A stretch of 64,000 nucleotides of DNA from Melitaea cinxia (lineage: Eukaryota; Arthropoda; Insecta; Lepidoptera; Nymphalidae). The notes beneath the pieces are model-generated. The model ran no database searches and was not told the DNA's origin. It saw only the letters and a list, made by a program, of their open reading frames with translations. The position numbers and the translations under genes are program-made. Shown one piece after another: positions 45,483-56,196 of the stretch (positions are counted from its first letter, which is position 1; every line of letters starts with the position of its first letter). The stretch is taken from assembly GCF_905220565.1 (NCBI RefSeq), contig NC_059422.1, forward strand, positions 3,566,001 to 3,630,000, read 5' to 3'.

Positions 45483-47390
45483 ATCATGCCTCTTTCCCGT
45501 AGGGGTAGCCAGAGATCCTTACATACTTCTTTCGCTTCGTCCACTTTCATTATTCCCTTCATACATGCTCTTCGGTTTAGGGTACTCTTGACCTGGCCTT
45601 TTTTCAAGACGTCCCTTATTTGGTCTCGGAACGTCCGCATTTTTTTTTAGATGGGGAAATGCATTTACGCACTAACCCCGCCCCGCCACACGAGGGTAAC
45701 GGGAGTGTGGAACTCCTGGCGTGAGGTGCAATGTCAGACTATCCACTAAAACCCACATCTTTTTTCCGCCGACACCTTAGTGGGGATGCCATGGGATCGC
45801 TTTCTCACACTACCACGACGCCCCCTGGTGATGGCCTTTCAGCCCCGTCGGAAGGGACGTTCAACCTTTCCAAGTCGATCCCTCCGCCGTCTGCAGGAGG
45901 GAGACGAGGTCCAGGAGCTGCCCCACCGCCTGAGTCTGGGTGACCGTGTGGTCCAGCCCTTCCTCGGCCACCAGGCCGCACTTAGCAGCCCCGCAGAAAA
46001 CTACAGAGCGCCCAACGCTATCCGATAGCATGCGCTTGCGCGCCTTAGGGCGGGCGAGCGAACCCGCTCACCCCGTCCACCGCGGGGGGAAGGAAAACCT
46101 GACCCCCACGTCTCCACGCCGTCTCAGCGCCACACACACCTCCGCACCTCCGTGCCAACACACCTGCGCTCACAAGTCTACTCTGAGAACCAGAGCGGTA
46201 CCCGGAGCGCATCGTCTGCTTATGGTCCGCGGGGGTCCGAAGACCGCTACCACCCGCAGTCGTTAAACCGCAGGCGGCATTCCCCTATCTGCCAAACGGG
46301 GGACGCGCCCAGGTAGAAATCCAGCAACTCTTCCCCTTGGGGTCCAGACCCCAGACCTTAGTCTAAGGCCTAACACCAGGCCAGGCCCCAAGGGCCTGGG
46401 TCGGAACGCCCGCCTAGTTCTACCCCTTCCAACTCTTCCATTCACACTCGCCTTATACACTTTTTTCTTCAATCGTTCTTCACTGATTCTTTCGACATGA
46501 CCAAACCATCTGAGCATACCTTTCTCAATTTTTGTCACTACATCTTCTTTCAGACCACAACGTTTCCTTATCTCACTATTTCTTATCATGTCACTCAGTT
46601 TAACTCCTATCATACTTCTTAACGCTCTCATCTCAACTGCATTTATTCTGCTTTCATGTTTCTTCTGCCATACCCAACTTTCACTTCCATACATGAGTGT
46701 CGAAACCAACACCCCCTCATGCATAGCCAAACGAGCCTTGTTAGACACCTTCCGACTGCTCGTAAAGGAGTGCAAAGCTCCATTCACCCTGTTTCCTGTA
46801 TTCACTTTTCTTTCAATATCATTCTCACACTTTCCATCTCTTGTAAACTTTTAACCCAGATACACAAACTCATTCACCTGTTCAATCTGTTCATCTCCAA
46901 TCATGATATTGCAGTCTGTCACTGCCTCATCTCTTTCAAACACCATCACTTTCTCTAAGCTTGATGTTTGACTGCAAATCTCCAGTGAGCCTTCTATCAA
47001 AATCATCCTTTCGTTCTTCTTTCTTTCTAGACACAACTCTTTCGCCCCTAATTTCAATCTTTTATATTCGTTCTTGCTTCCTCTATCTCGTCACCCGTTG
47101 CCTTTGAACTTTTTGGTTAGCTTTTGTCGCTAACCAATCCAACCACGCTTTCTTCTTTTCTTGCACAGCCTATTGACCATCTTTATCCATCCACACATTA
47201 TAGTTATTCCTTCCTTTCCTTCTTTTAGCTACCCCGCATACCTCAATAGCAACATTCACGACCCCTTTCTTAAATGTATCCCACAAATCCTTAATCGCAC
47301 CTATCTCTTCTATGCCTTTAAAACTTTCTTTCAGTTTCTCTACATACTCGTCTTTCTTTTACTTTTCTTGTAGGTTTTCCACTTTCACTC
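45483..47390 (-). mobile_element. LINE remnant, RT core deleted, with nested insertion
   Basis: Minus-strand blocks in order: EEIGAIKDLWDTFKK and NVWMDKDG (47300-47160), a pre-RT linker, then directly LEKVMVFERDEAV, IEQVNEFVYLG (47057-46851), then after a frameshift VSTLMYGSESWVW, MLRWFGHVERIS (46805-46430), and last RDVLKKGQVKSTLNRRACM (45630-45483). The YADD core is missing. Between the last two blocks lies a separate 762-bp insertion. The 3' end matches the intact end at 63814-64000. Confidence 0.8.
45639..46400 (-). mobile_element. GC-rich retrocopy nested in the LINE
   Basis: Flanked by TCGGAACGTCCGC (45626-45638) and TCGGAACGCCCGC (46401-46413), a 13-bp target duplication with one change. 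On the minus strand it ends in a run of nine A, so it inserted as a poly(A) retrotransposon. GC content is far above the surroundings and three overlapping frames are open by composition, but no RT or endonuclease motif was recognised. Probably a 5'-truncated non-LTR element (R1/jockey-like 3' end). Confidence 0.7.
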
Positions 47391-47454
47391 TGTCCAAAAC
47401 ACTCCTAGGCTTGACCTTTCGGTGTCGCCTCCGTTTAAAGAGACCACGCATTCG

Positions 47455-47650
47455 GGCTACGACCTGGCTTTGAAATACACAGGCCGAAGACGGGCAGCAG
47501 CGTCTTCGGTGCGACAAAGCCAGCTCTGCGGTCATCAACCCGCCTGCCCAGCGTGGTGACTATGGGCAAAACACACGAGTTCACGTTATTTTTGGCGTAA
47601 ACTTGTGGAAGCTTATGTCCAGCAGTGGACTGTATAGGCTGTAATGATGA
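47455..47650 (-). repeat. Dispersed repeat, family A
   Basis: Reverse copy: GACGGGCAGCAGCGTCTTCG, CCGCCTGCCCAGCGTGGTG, GTCCAGCAGTGGACTGTATAGG. Confidence 0.8.
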
Positions 47651-47756
47651 ATTAATTCTTTATTTGACCAAATACTGTACAATTTCATAATCCGCCATAC
47701 TGCGTGACAGTTTATCGGCCCAATTAATGCTTGTCAACATATAATGACTAAACATT

Positions 47757-47895
47757 TTTGAATATCATATCAAAAATTGACCGCTCCAGCGGGATTCGAA
47801 CCCACGTCTCCGACTGACCGTGTCGGCGCTCTAGCCAATTAAGCTATGGAACGATGTACCCACTAGAGGGAATTTTTTTTTTGATATGATGATTT
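47757..47895. mobile_element. Inverted-repeat element carrying a tRNA-like unit
   Basis: The tRNA-like unit at 47781-47853 is bracketed by ATATCATATCAAAAA (about 47762-47776) and its inverse TTTTTGATATGAT (about 47878-47890). The same flank and tRNA-like core recur in the palindrome at 48020-48302, so flank and core move together. Confidence 0.6.
47781..47853 (-). tRNA. tRNA-like unit, probable pseudogene (loop GGT)
   Basis: 73 nt that fold as a full cloverleaf: acceptor CGTTCCA/TGGAGCG (one G-U), D-stem GCTT/GAGC, anticodon stem CCGAC/GTCGG, T-arm GTGGG-TTCGAAT-CCCGC. Pol III boxes fit (TAGCTTAATTGG and GGTTCGAATCC). The anticodon loop reads ACGGTCA: position 33 is C instead of the universal U, and the anticodon would be GGT (Thr), which eukaryotic gene sets normally lack. 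It is therefore more likely a tRNA-derived mobile unit than a working tRNA gene. Confidence 0.6.
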
Positions 47896-48019
47896 TTATT
47901 TTCGGTTTAAGCGAACCGTGGCGCCGTCTATAGTGAGTTCTTTACAGAGACCCGTAACTATTCAAAGTTTCATATTACAATGAAAATCTTTGACAGGAGA
48001 CGACACCATGCTATTTTTA

Positions 48020-48302
48020 ATATGTACGATTTTATTTTTGTGTTACCCACACATTAGGAATTCTAAACATTTTTGAATATCATATCAAAAATTGACCCGC
48101 GTCTCCGACTGACCGTGTCGGCGCTCTAGCCAATTACTTTACATTTTTTTGATTTTTGTACTTTACATTTTTGATTTCCATAGCTTAATTGGCTAGAGCA
48201 CCGACACGGTCAGTCGGAGACGCGGGTCAATTTTTGATATGATATTCAAAAATGTTTAGAATTCCTAATGTGTGGGTAACACAAAAATAAAATCGTACAT
48301 AT
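48020..48302. repeat. Foldback derivative of the tRNA-like element
   Basis: Arms 48020-48136 and 48186-48302 (117 bp, one visible mismatch) are inverted copies around 49 bp. Each arm contains the ATATCATATCAAAAATTG flank, CGTCTCCGACTGACCGTG and GCTCTAGCCAATTA of the tRNA-like unit, with the GCTCCAGCGGGATTCG part deleted in both. Confidence 0.9.
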
Positions 48303-48317
48303 ATAATGACTATACAA

Positions 48318-48485
48318 TATTCAAGTTGGATGGTTATCACGCCATCGGTCGACTTTATAACTTCCAAGGTGGTAGTGGCACAATGCTATCCCTTAGTCGC
48401 CACTTATCACACCCACGGGAAGAGAGGTGGACGGGAAGGGTGGCTACAGTCTTTACTCGCTTATTTTTATTTGTAGCCACACATC
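48318..48485 (+). repeat. Family A 3' fragment
   Basis: TTGGATGGTTATCACGCCATC, TTCCAAGGTGGTAGTGGC, CACCCACGGGAAGAGAGG. Joined directly to the palindrome. Confidence 0.7.
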
Positions 48486-48489
48486 TTGA

Positions 48490-50136
48490 ATCAGCAACTT
48501 ATAAAAAAAAACTAACATAATTGAATGAAAAATCGGTAAAGTTGTAAAACTTACGGTTTAACTTAAAGTTGATAATTTTTAGTAGTAAAAAATAACTTCC
48601 CAAGTACAGAGATAACTGTAGACAAAATGAAAATTTTGAAATGTTATTATATTTAATACTGTAATTGATACGCAAAACCACACACCGCAATAATGCCAAT
48701 TCAAAACAAACATCCATTACATCTGATTAACGGAAGTTTAGAATTAGGACAAATAACATCATTATGGTCCTTAAAATATGGGCTAGAAACCGGTTGATCT
48801 TTACTACACTTCTGTACACTGACCACTACGAGTATACTTAGAGATAGAGGAACGGAGAGGGGGGGGTGGGAGAGGGAGTTAGATAGAGAGGAAGAGACGG
48901 CAAAAATAAAAGACACGTCAACTAGTCACTTACAATATTTTAGTTCCATTATAAAACAGCCAATCAACGATACAAGTAATAAATTACAAGTTTAACAATA
49001 CTATTCAGTTGATTTTTTTATTCAAGTTGAAATATGAAACAAAACAAATGTCTTAGCTTTTATCTTATAAAAAATTTCGTCACTAAAATGCAGTATTTCT
49101 GATGAATATTTTCGATATTATTGTCTTTAAGTCTCTACGTAGCCGTTGGAATACTATTTAGGTTTATGAAATATCTACGGAGAATTATTTTATGCAATTT
49201 TATAAAGGATTTGTACACAGGATATATGTGATAGCTGTATTCATAGACATATACATTACAAAATTATTCTATTAAGGCCCCGTGCTGACATACATTCAAT
49301 AAACTTTTCTTTTAAAAAGCATGTTTAGACACACACACAATTCGCAAACACATGTACAAATAAAGTTGTTCACTCATATTTTTGTATTTGTTTATATTCG
49401 ATAGCTATACGAAAATTAAATTCATATACACAAATAATTACAGTTACAAAAATTAAGTGATTTATCAGCACTAATGTTACTATTATCAAAAGAAGAAATG
49501 AAATCAATTAACCCATTTAATTAAAAGTATTAGGGCTTTGACCAATGTCAATATTTGGGTCTATTCATTAAATATCAGGGGGTATATTCGAAAATAAGTA
49601 AAAATAAAAGGTAATTAAAAAAAATCAACTTATCAAACGCGTTAATATATTTTACAAAAGGTTTTATACATAAAACATTAAATGTTGAACAATATTTTAC
49701 GTGGCTTTCTATTATGCAGTATATTTTTATTATATCAAAAATTTTCCATTTTTTTTTTTTAAGTATTAACATAAAATTTCAATTGAGTATGATTTATTTC
49801 TAGTTCTTTTTTTAAATAGATTGATGAGACCTTTTCTATGTGTTTTCTATATTTTTTTAAAATATTTAAATATAAGGAATATCTGGATAGCAATTAGTTT
49901 TTATGGTTTGTTATTATCATCGTTAATAAAATAATTTTTAACAAAAAAAAACCGACTTCAAACAGGAAACTAAAAAGTGAAAAATAAATTTACTTAGTAC
50001 AAAGTAATTCGTATTTTGATTTAGTTAATCAGAAATGATTAAATAAATATATTAATAATATATTTATGTATTAAGATTGTTTTCTAAGGAAGAAGGTGAG
50101 AGATATTTGCCATTGAAGTTGATGCCTCGTTCCCCC
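48490..50136. other. No gene recognised; AT-rich with one purine tract
   Basis: Apart from a G/A-rich tract at 48838-48900 nothing is recognised. Frames here are short and composition-driven. If Lunapark continues left of the inverted repeat, a 3' exon could hide here, but none has a convincing acceptor with acidic coding sequence. Confidence 0.35.
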
Positions 50137-50542
50137 AAAGGGGCAGCAGCGTCTTCGGTATTATAAAACCAGCCCTGAGTCATAAGTCTGTGGTAAAAAT
50201 TTTGGCCCTCATTTCCCGGCAGCCCCGCTATCCTCAGCTAAGGCAGAAGTCGCGATAATGTTGGGACGTAAGGTGCTAAGAATTACGGGAGACTGTCATC
50301 CAACACAACATCTGGCAACGTTTAATGGGCACACTCTATTCTCTCTAAATGCCATTAAAATCTACTGAATCCATCAGAGAATTTGTCAGCAATCATCCCG
50401 TTTCCACTCATAAAGAACAAGGTTTCTATATTTTTAATGTTCCTTGGCTGACAATTTTTATTAAGTGTAAGATAATATTTTTGTGTCACAAAATCTGTCA
50501 CTAACATATGTAATTATTGAAATAAAATTATTATGTTTTCAG

Positions 50543-50629
50543 ACAGTAGCGATGACTCGTCAGTGGCCAGTTCAAGCGACAGCGAGGATGAGAAGCATGA
50601 CAATGATACCATTAACCCTTTAAGTGGCG
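50543..50629 (+). pseudogene. Inverted copy of Lunapark exon D
   Basis: Identical to 56110-56196 with acceptor TTTTCAG and donor GTAAGT intact, but on the strand opposite to the gene. It would only be spliced in an antisense transcript. If the Lunapark primary transcript crosses both arms, this copy can pair with the real exon. Confidence 0.85.
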
Positions 50630-52239
50630 GTAAGTGAAATTCGTATTGTTTAAGTAAAACTGCTTTATTGGCGCTTGAGGTAGAGCGTAGCCTGGTGAAT
50701 GCATGGCGAGAGCGTTACGAAAAGTGTGATCGGGTGAGGCGAACGGAAGTTGAGAGGGAGATATTAGTTAGATGAAACTAAAGAAGTTTTACTTTAGTCG
50801 TGTGGTCTAAATCACACTCGTTTTTTTTCTTCTATTAAATGTTTTTTGGAGTAAAACTGCTGAAGCTTTTGATTGCGTGACGATAGCGTCACGAAAAGTG
50901 TGATCGGGCGAGCCCTCGCTCAGGACATTTGAAACATTAGATGAGTTGCGGGTGCGTTATCAACTTTTAGTGGAAAGACGTCTGTACACTTGACGCTTGG
51001 AAACCCCCGAATTAGTATCCCCGATTTGTAGATGTTCGCCCTGCCAGCATTTACAGCGTCACCCGTAATGGTAATCAGGGATAGAGTAAAGAGTCCTCGA
51101 CAGGGCTTAGAATGGTGTCTTCTTGTGTCTTCTCCATTCGACACGACATTGGCGAAATAATAATATAATTAAATTGTACGTCCCTCTTTGTAAATTGTAG
51201 GTATCCTCCTTGTAAATGTAAATTGTAGGTCCTTTACGTAGTGTATCTCTTAGCAAGATTACCACTCGACTTAAAACGTGTGTCGTTGAACTGCATAAAA
51301 TTAATTTATTGAACAAAAAATATTGCTTTAAGTTTTGTTACTAGATTTTTTATTTTATTTTCTTGTCTAATACCAAATAAAAAAACTTAAAAGTTAATTC
51401 CAAGCTGCCACATAATAAATATCCCGATATTATAGATCCTGATTGTCTTCAGTTAAATTTTTAATATACATATAGTGTTCGGGTTACTGTACATTAAACA
51501 ACATTAGTAGTTGTCCAGTGGTCGAACTTTGACCATAATAAATTTAAATTATAAGTTAGAACATAATAATTATATAATATGTATTAAACGAAAAAGTATA
51601 TATGCGTGTGTGTGTCATATACATAGTATTTTTATGCATAATTTAAAAAAAATATATTAACATTCTGCACTCTTAAACTATAAGTGTGCAAAATTTCATA
51701 CCCTCCCCAATGGAGGTCGAGACGAAATCCGAAACAGAGAAAGAAGAAGACTGATTTTAATAAAATTGTTGCATTGTTAATTATTTAATTATTATAAATG
51801 CTTGCTTAAATATTGGTTGGTCAAGTGAGGGAGTTTCCGAAAAGTTTGTTTAACATATTTATTTTTATGTGTATGAATACAAATTTAAAATACAATCATG
51901 TTTGTTAAATAAGTACATCAACACTAGGACCACAACCTCCACTGAATAGAGAGAGTCGATTGGCTTAATAGATGATTTGATAATTGTAATAAAACCTCCT
52001 TTTTAAGGACCTAAATAATTAGCGATGAAATATTTGTTATCTATGGTCGGTGCATAGTTTTTCTTTGTATCATATTTCTGTTTTGCCAATACTGAATTAA
52101 TAAATTCAATGAATTATTGCTTGATAACTCGCTTTAAAACAGTGTTCAAGAAGTAAGTAATTTTTCGTAAAATTGTAACTCTTAATGTTTTTTAATATGT
52201 AAAAACTTTTTTGAGTACAGAATTGCTACATTAAAATAT

Positions 52240-52686
52240 TGTTACGTGTTAGGGTTCGAAGGATTTGGAGAGAAAGACCTGCTGACTCTTTTCAAGACTT
52301 TATTCACAAGCACTAGGTCCAACACAAAGCACTAGGTTCAAAAACTAAGCACTAACAATGTCCTATGTCGTAGCCAATGTCGTAGGTTTCGCTGGTACCA
52401 CTCTTGATCACTAGTTTTCACTCTTGAAGTCGCCTCTCAGGATCGCTCAAACTGAACTGAACTAGCTCGCCTCGCTGCGGCTATTTATATCGGCCGAGAC
52501 GAGGCCCAGACCATTCTGGAAAGTTCGCGCATGTACCCGGTTTTCGAGACTATACTTCTATATAGTTCCACAGTTGTTCCTCTAACGCCATCTAGTATTG
52601 AGTAGAGAGTTTCATGCGGTCTCTGTCTTTGCGTGGTTTCAATGGTTGCCGCTAGATGGCGCTAGTTTCTTTGTGTGTCCTTAACA
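52240..52686 (-). mobile_element. Solo LTR (copy in left arm)
   Basis: Mirror copy of 54053-54499, carried along by the inverted duplication. Confidence 0.8.
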
Positions 52687-54052
52687 ATATATTATAATTT
52701 TCTTTTAACGAAAATGTTTAATATTGTATTCATTAAAAAAATAACATTCATTCATTCATTTCACACACATTTACATTTCATTATGTACATATTTTATATG
52801 TTTATGTATTAAGATTGTTTTCTGAGGAAGGGACAAGGGACGTACGGTAAAGGTTGATGGAGTCGCCTTAATTAAATAAATACTACTCATAATTTATTTT
52901 TAAAACGCAGCATACAATATGAATTTGTTAATATAAAGTAAAATTTTATTAAAAATTTATTATTTCATTATATATTTCGATTTTTTAATTCACAATTGGA
53001 TTTTTTTTAATAATCTCATTCAATTAAAAAATAGTGAGGGCACCTTTTACTATGATTTAAATGGCGTGATTACGTTATGTGAGAGCGATGAGTCACTATT
53101 TTCTTAACGGGAATAGACAAAAAATCGAGTTAAGTATCAAGCCTGACAAGCTGTTAACGTTAAACCTACATCTAAGCACTAGGAAGATTCGTAATTACTT
53201 AAGAATTATTTTAATAAATTAATAATTAAAGTAAAACGCAGCGTTCAACCGACTAGTTTGAAATATTACTAATGTTTCGTTGTGTTGCTTTGTTGCTTGT
53301 ATTTATTGCATTGTTGTTTGTTGAAATGGAGAAAATGAAAGATTGAAGAGAATAGATTGCTGTATTACAAAATTACATTGTTTAGCAAACACTTCGCACG
53401 ACGAGAAGAAATATGGGAAAGAGAGGTTAAATGTCAAATTATTGTCTTATATAGCAAACGTTCTGTCACACCACTGATTGTCTATTGCACTCACAGTTTA
53501 TAAACACTTCACACCGATGACCGATAAATTAAGTAAGGACCACACGATGTGAACCAAGAGTTGCAACGCAAGATGTGAGACGTTCCTTAACAACTAAGAT
53601 AATTGGAAATAACTCAAATCGACAACATTATTTTGATAATTTTTGAATTACCTCTGAATGAATTTTTCGAAATTGCACAGTAATAACAAATATTATTTTT
53701 TGTTCTTTTTTTTAATTGAATGAGATTATTAAAAAAAATCCAATTGTGAATTAAAAAATCGAAATATATAATGAAATAATAAATTTTTAATAAAATTTTA
53801 CTTTATATTAACAAATTCATATTGTATGCTGCGTTTTAAAAATAAATTATGAGTAGTATTTATTTAATTAAGGCGACTCCATCAACCTTTACCGTACGTC
53901 CCTTGTCCCTTCCTCAGAAAACAATCTTAATACATAAACATATAAAATATGTACATAATGAAATGTAAATGTGTGTGAAATGAATGAATGAATGTTATTT
54001 TTTTAATGAATACAATATTAAACATTTTCGTTAAAAGAAAATTATAATATAT

Positions 54053-54499
54053 TGTTAAGGACACACAAAGAAACTAGCGCCATCTAGCGGCAACCATTGA
54101 AACCACGCAAAGACAGAGACCGCATGAAACTCTCTACTCAATACTAGATGGCGTTAGAGGAACAACTGTGGAACTATATAGAAGTATAGTCTCGAAAACC
54201 GGGTACATGCGCGAACTTTCCAGAATGGTCTGGGCCTCGTCTCGGCCGATATAAATAGCCGCAGCGAGGCGAGCTAGTTCAGTTCAGTTTGAGCGATCCT
54301 GAGAGGCGACTTCAAGAGTGAAAACTAGTGATCAAGAGTGGTACCAGCGAAACCTACGACATTGGCTACGACATAGGACATTGTTAGTGCTTAGTTTTTG
54401 AACCTAGTGCTTTGTGTTGGACCTAGTGCTTGTGAATAAAGTCTTGAAAAGAGTCAGCAGGTCTTTCTCTCCAAATCCTTCGAACCCTAACACGTAACA
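54053..54499 (+). mobile_element. Solo LTR of a Gypsy-type retrotransposon
   Basis: 447 bp starting TGTTAAGG and ending ACGTAACA (TG...CA, inverted TGTTA/TAACA), with a 4-bp direct repeat ATAT at both edges. It contains a TATA-like ATATAAATAG and, about 190 bp later, GAATAAAGTCTTG as a polyadenylation signal, so promoter and terminator layout are LTR-like. No internal genes remain. A 4-bp duplication suits Gypsy-like elements, but superfamily is inference. Confidence 0.8.
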
Positions 54500-56109
54500 A
54501 TATTTTAATGTAGCAATTCTGTACTCAAAAAAGTTTTTACATATTAAAAAACATTAAGAGTTACAATTTTACGAAAAATTACTTACTTCTTGAACACTGT
54601 TTTAAAGCGAGTTATCAAGCAATAATTCATTGAATTTATTAATTCAGTATTGGCAAAACAGAAATATGATACAAAGAAAAACTATGCACCGACCATAGAT
54701 AACAAATATTTCATCGCTAATTATTTAGGTCCTTAAAAAGGAGGTTTTATTACAATTATCAAATCATCTATTAAGCCAATCGACTCTCTCTATTCAGTGG
54801 AGGTTGTGGTCCTAGTGTTGATGTACTTATTTAACAAACATGATTGTATTTTAAATTTGTATTCATACACATAAAAATAAATATGTTAAACAAACTTTTC
54901 GGAAACTCCCTCACTTGACCAACCAATATTTAAGCAAGCATTTATAATAATTAAATAATTAACAATGCAACAATTTTATTAAAATCAGTCTTCTTCTTTC
55001 TCTGTTTCGGATTTCGTCTCGACCTCCATTGGGGAGGGTATGAAATTTTGCACACTTATAGTTTAAGAGTGCAGAATGTTAATATATTTTTTTTAAATTA
55101 TGCATAAAAATACTATGTATATGACACACACACGCATATATACTTTTTCGTTTAATACATATTATATAATTATTATGTTCTAACTTATAATTTAAATTTA
55201 TTATGGTCAAAGTTCGACCACTGGACAACTACTAATGTTGTTTAATGTACAGTAACCCGAACACTATATGTATATTAAAAATTTAACTGAAGACAATCAG
55301 GATCTATAATATCGGGATATTTATTATGTGGCAGCTTGGAATTAACTTTTAAGTTTTTTTATTTGGTATTAGACAAGAAAATAAAATAAAAAATCTAGTA
55401 ACAAAACTTAAAGCAATATTTTTTGTTCAATAAATTAATTTTATGCAGTTCAACGACACACGTTTTAAGTCGAGTGGTAATCTTGCTAAGAGATACACTA
55501 CGTAAAGGACCTACAATTTACATTTACAAGGAGGATACCTACAATTTACAAAGAGGGACGTACAATTTAATTATATTATTATTTCGCCAATGTCGTGTCG
55601 AATGGAGAAGACACAAGAAGACACCATTCTAAGCCCTGTCGAGGACTCTTTACTCTATCCCTGATTACCATTACGGGTGACGCTGTAAATGCTGGCAGGG
55701 CGAACATCTACAAATCGGGGATACTAATTCGGGGGTTTCCAAGCGTCAAGTGTACAGACGTCTTTCCACTAAAAGTTGATAACGCACCCGCAACTCATCT
55801 AATGTTTCAAATGTCCTGAGCGAGGGCTCGCCCGATCACACTTTTCGTGACGCTATCGTCACGCAATCAAAAGCTTCAGCAGTTTTACTCCAAAAAACAT
55901 TTAATAGAAGAAAAAAAACGAGTGTGATTTAGACCACACGACTAAAGTAAAACTTCTTTAGTTTCATCTAACTAATATCTCCCTCTCAACTTCCGTTCGC
56001 CTCACCCGATCACACTTTTCGTAACGCTCTCGCCATGCATTCACCAGGCTACGCTCTACCTCAAGCGCCAATAAAGCAGTTTTACTTAAACAATACGAAT
56101 TTCACTTAC

Positions 56110-56196
56110 CGCCACTTAAAGGGTTAATGGTATCATTGTCATGCTTCTCATCCTCGCTGTCGCTTGAACTGGCCACTGACGAGTCATCGCTACTGT
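56110..56196 (-). CDS. Lnpk: Lunapark exon D (acidic tail)
   Basis: Acceptor GTTTTCAG, donor GTAAGT; phase 1 to phase 1. Reads DSSDDSSVASSSDSEDEK and then NDTINPLSG, an acidic C-terminal segment as in Lunapark proteins. It lies near the outer end of the right inverted arm and has an identical mirror copy at 50543-50629. Confidence 0.75.

Larger units (their letters stand above)
50137..53031. repeat. Left arm of a 2.9-kb inverted duplication
   Basis: Reverse complement of 53708-56599. Coordinates sum to 106739 throughout; one 3-bp difference near the outer end (an extra CAG at 50144-50149) shifts the last bases. Spot checks at the outer 150 bp, the exon copy, the LTR and the inner 60 bp showed no substitution. 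The arm contains a copy of Lunapark exon D on the plus strand and a solo LTR on the minus strand. Confidence 0.93.

Noticed and set aside
45731..46266. Overlapping GC-rich frames (70, 82 and 108 codons)
   Set aside because: All three frames are open because of GC composition inside the nested retrocopy; no motif recognised.
48701..48916. Minus-strand 71-codon frame with several cysteines as a possible Lunapark 3' exon
   Set aside because: Part is a simple purine tract, and no acceptor in phase 1 with family-like sequence was found.
54950..55080. Minus-strand MEVETKSETEKEED followed by a stop, a tempting acidic last exon for Lunapark
   Set aside because: The nearest acceptor-like AG puts it out of phase with exon D, and the sequence around TATGAAATTTTGCACACTTATAG also occurs near 26610, so it is repeat-derived.
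50920..55819. Paired frames of 69 and 74 codons seen on opposite strands
   Set aside because: They are mirror copies in the inverted duplication and show no domain or codon signal.
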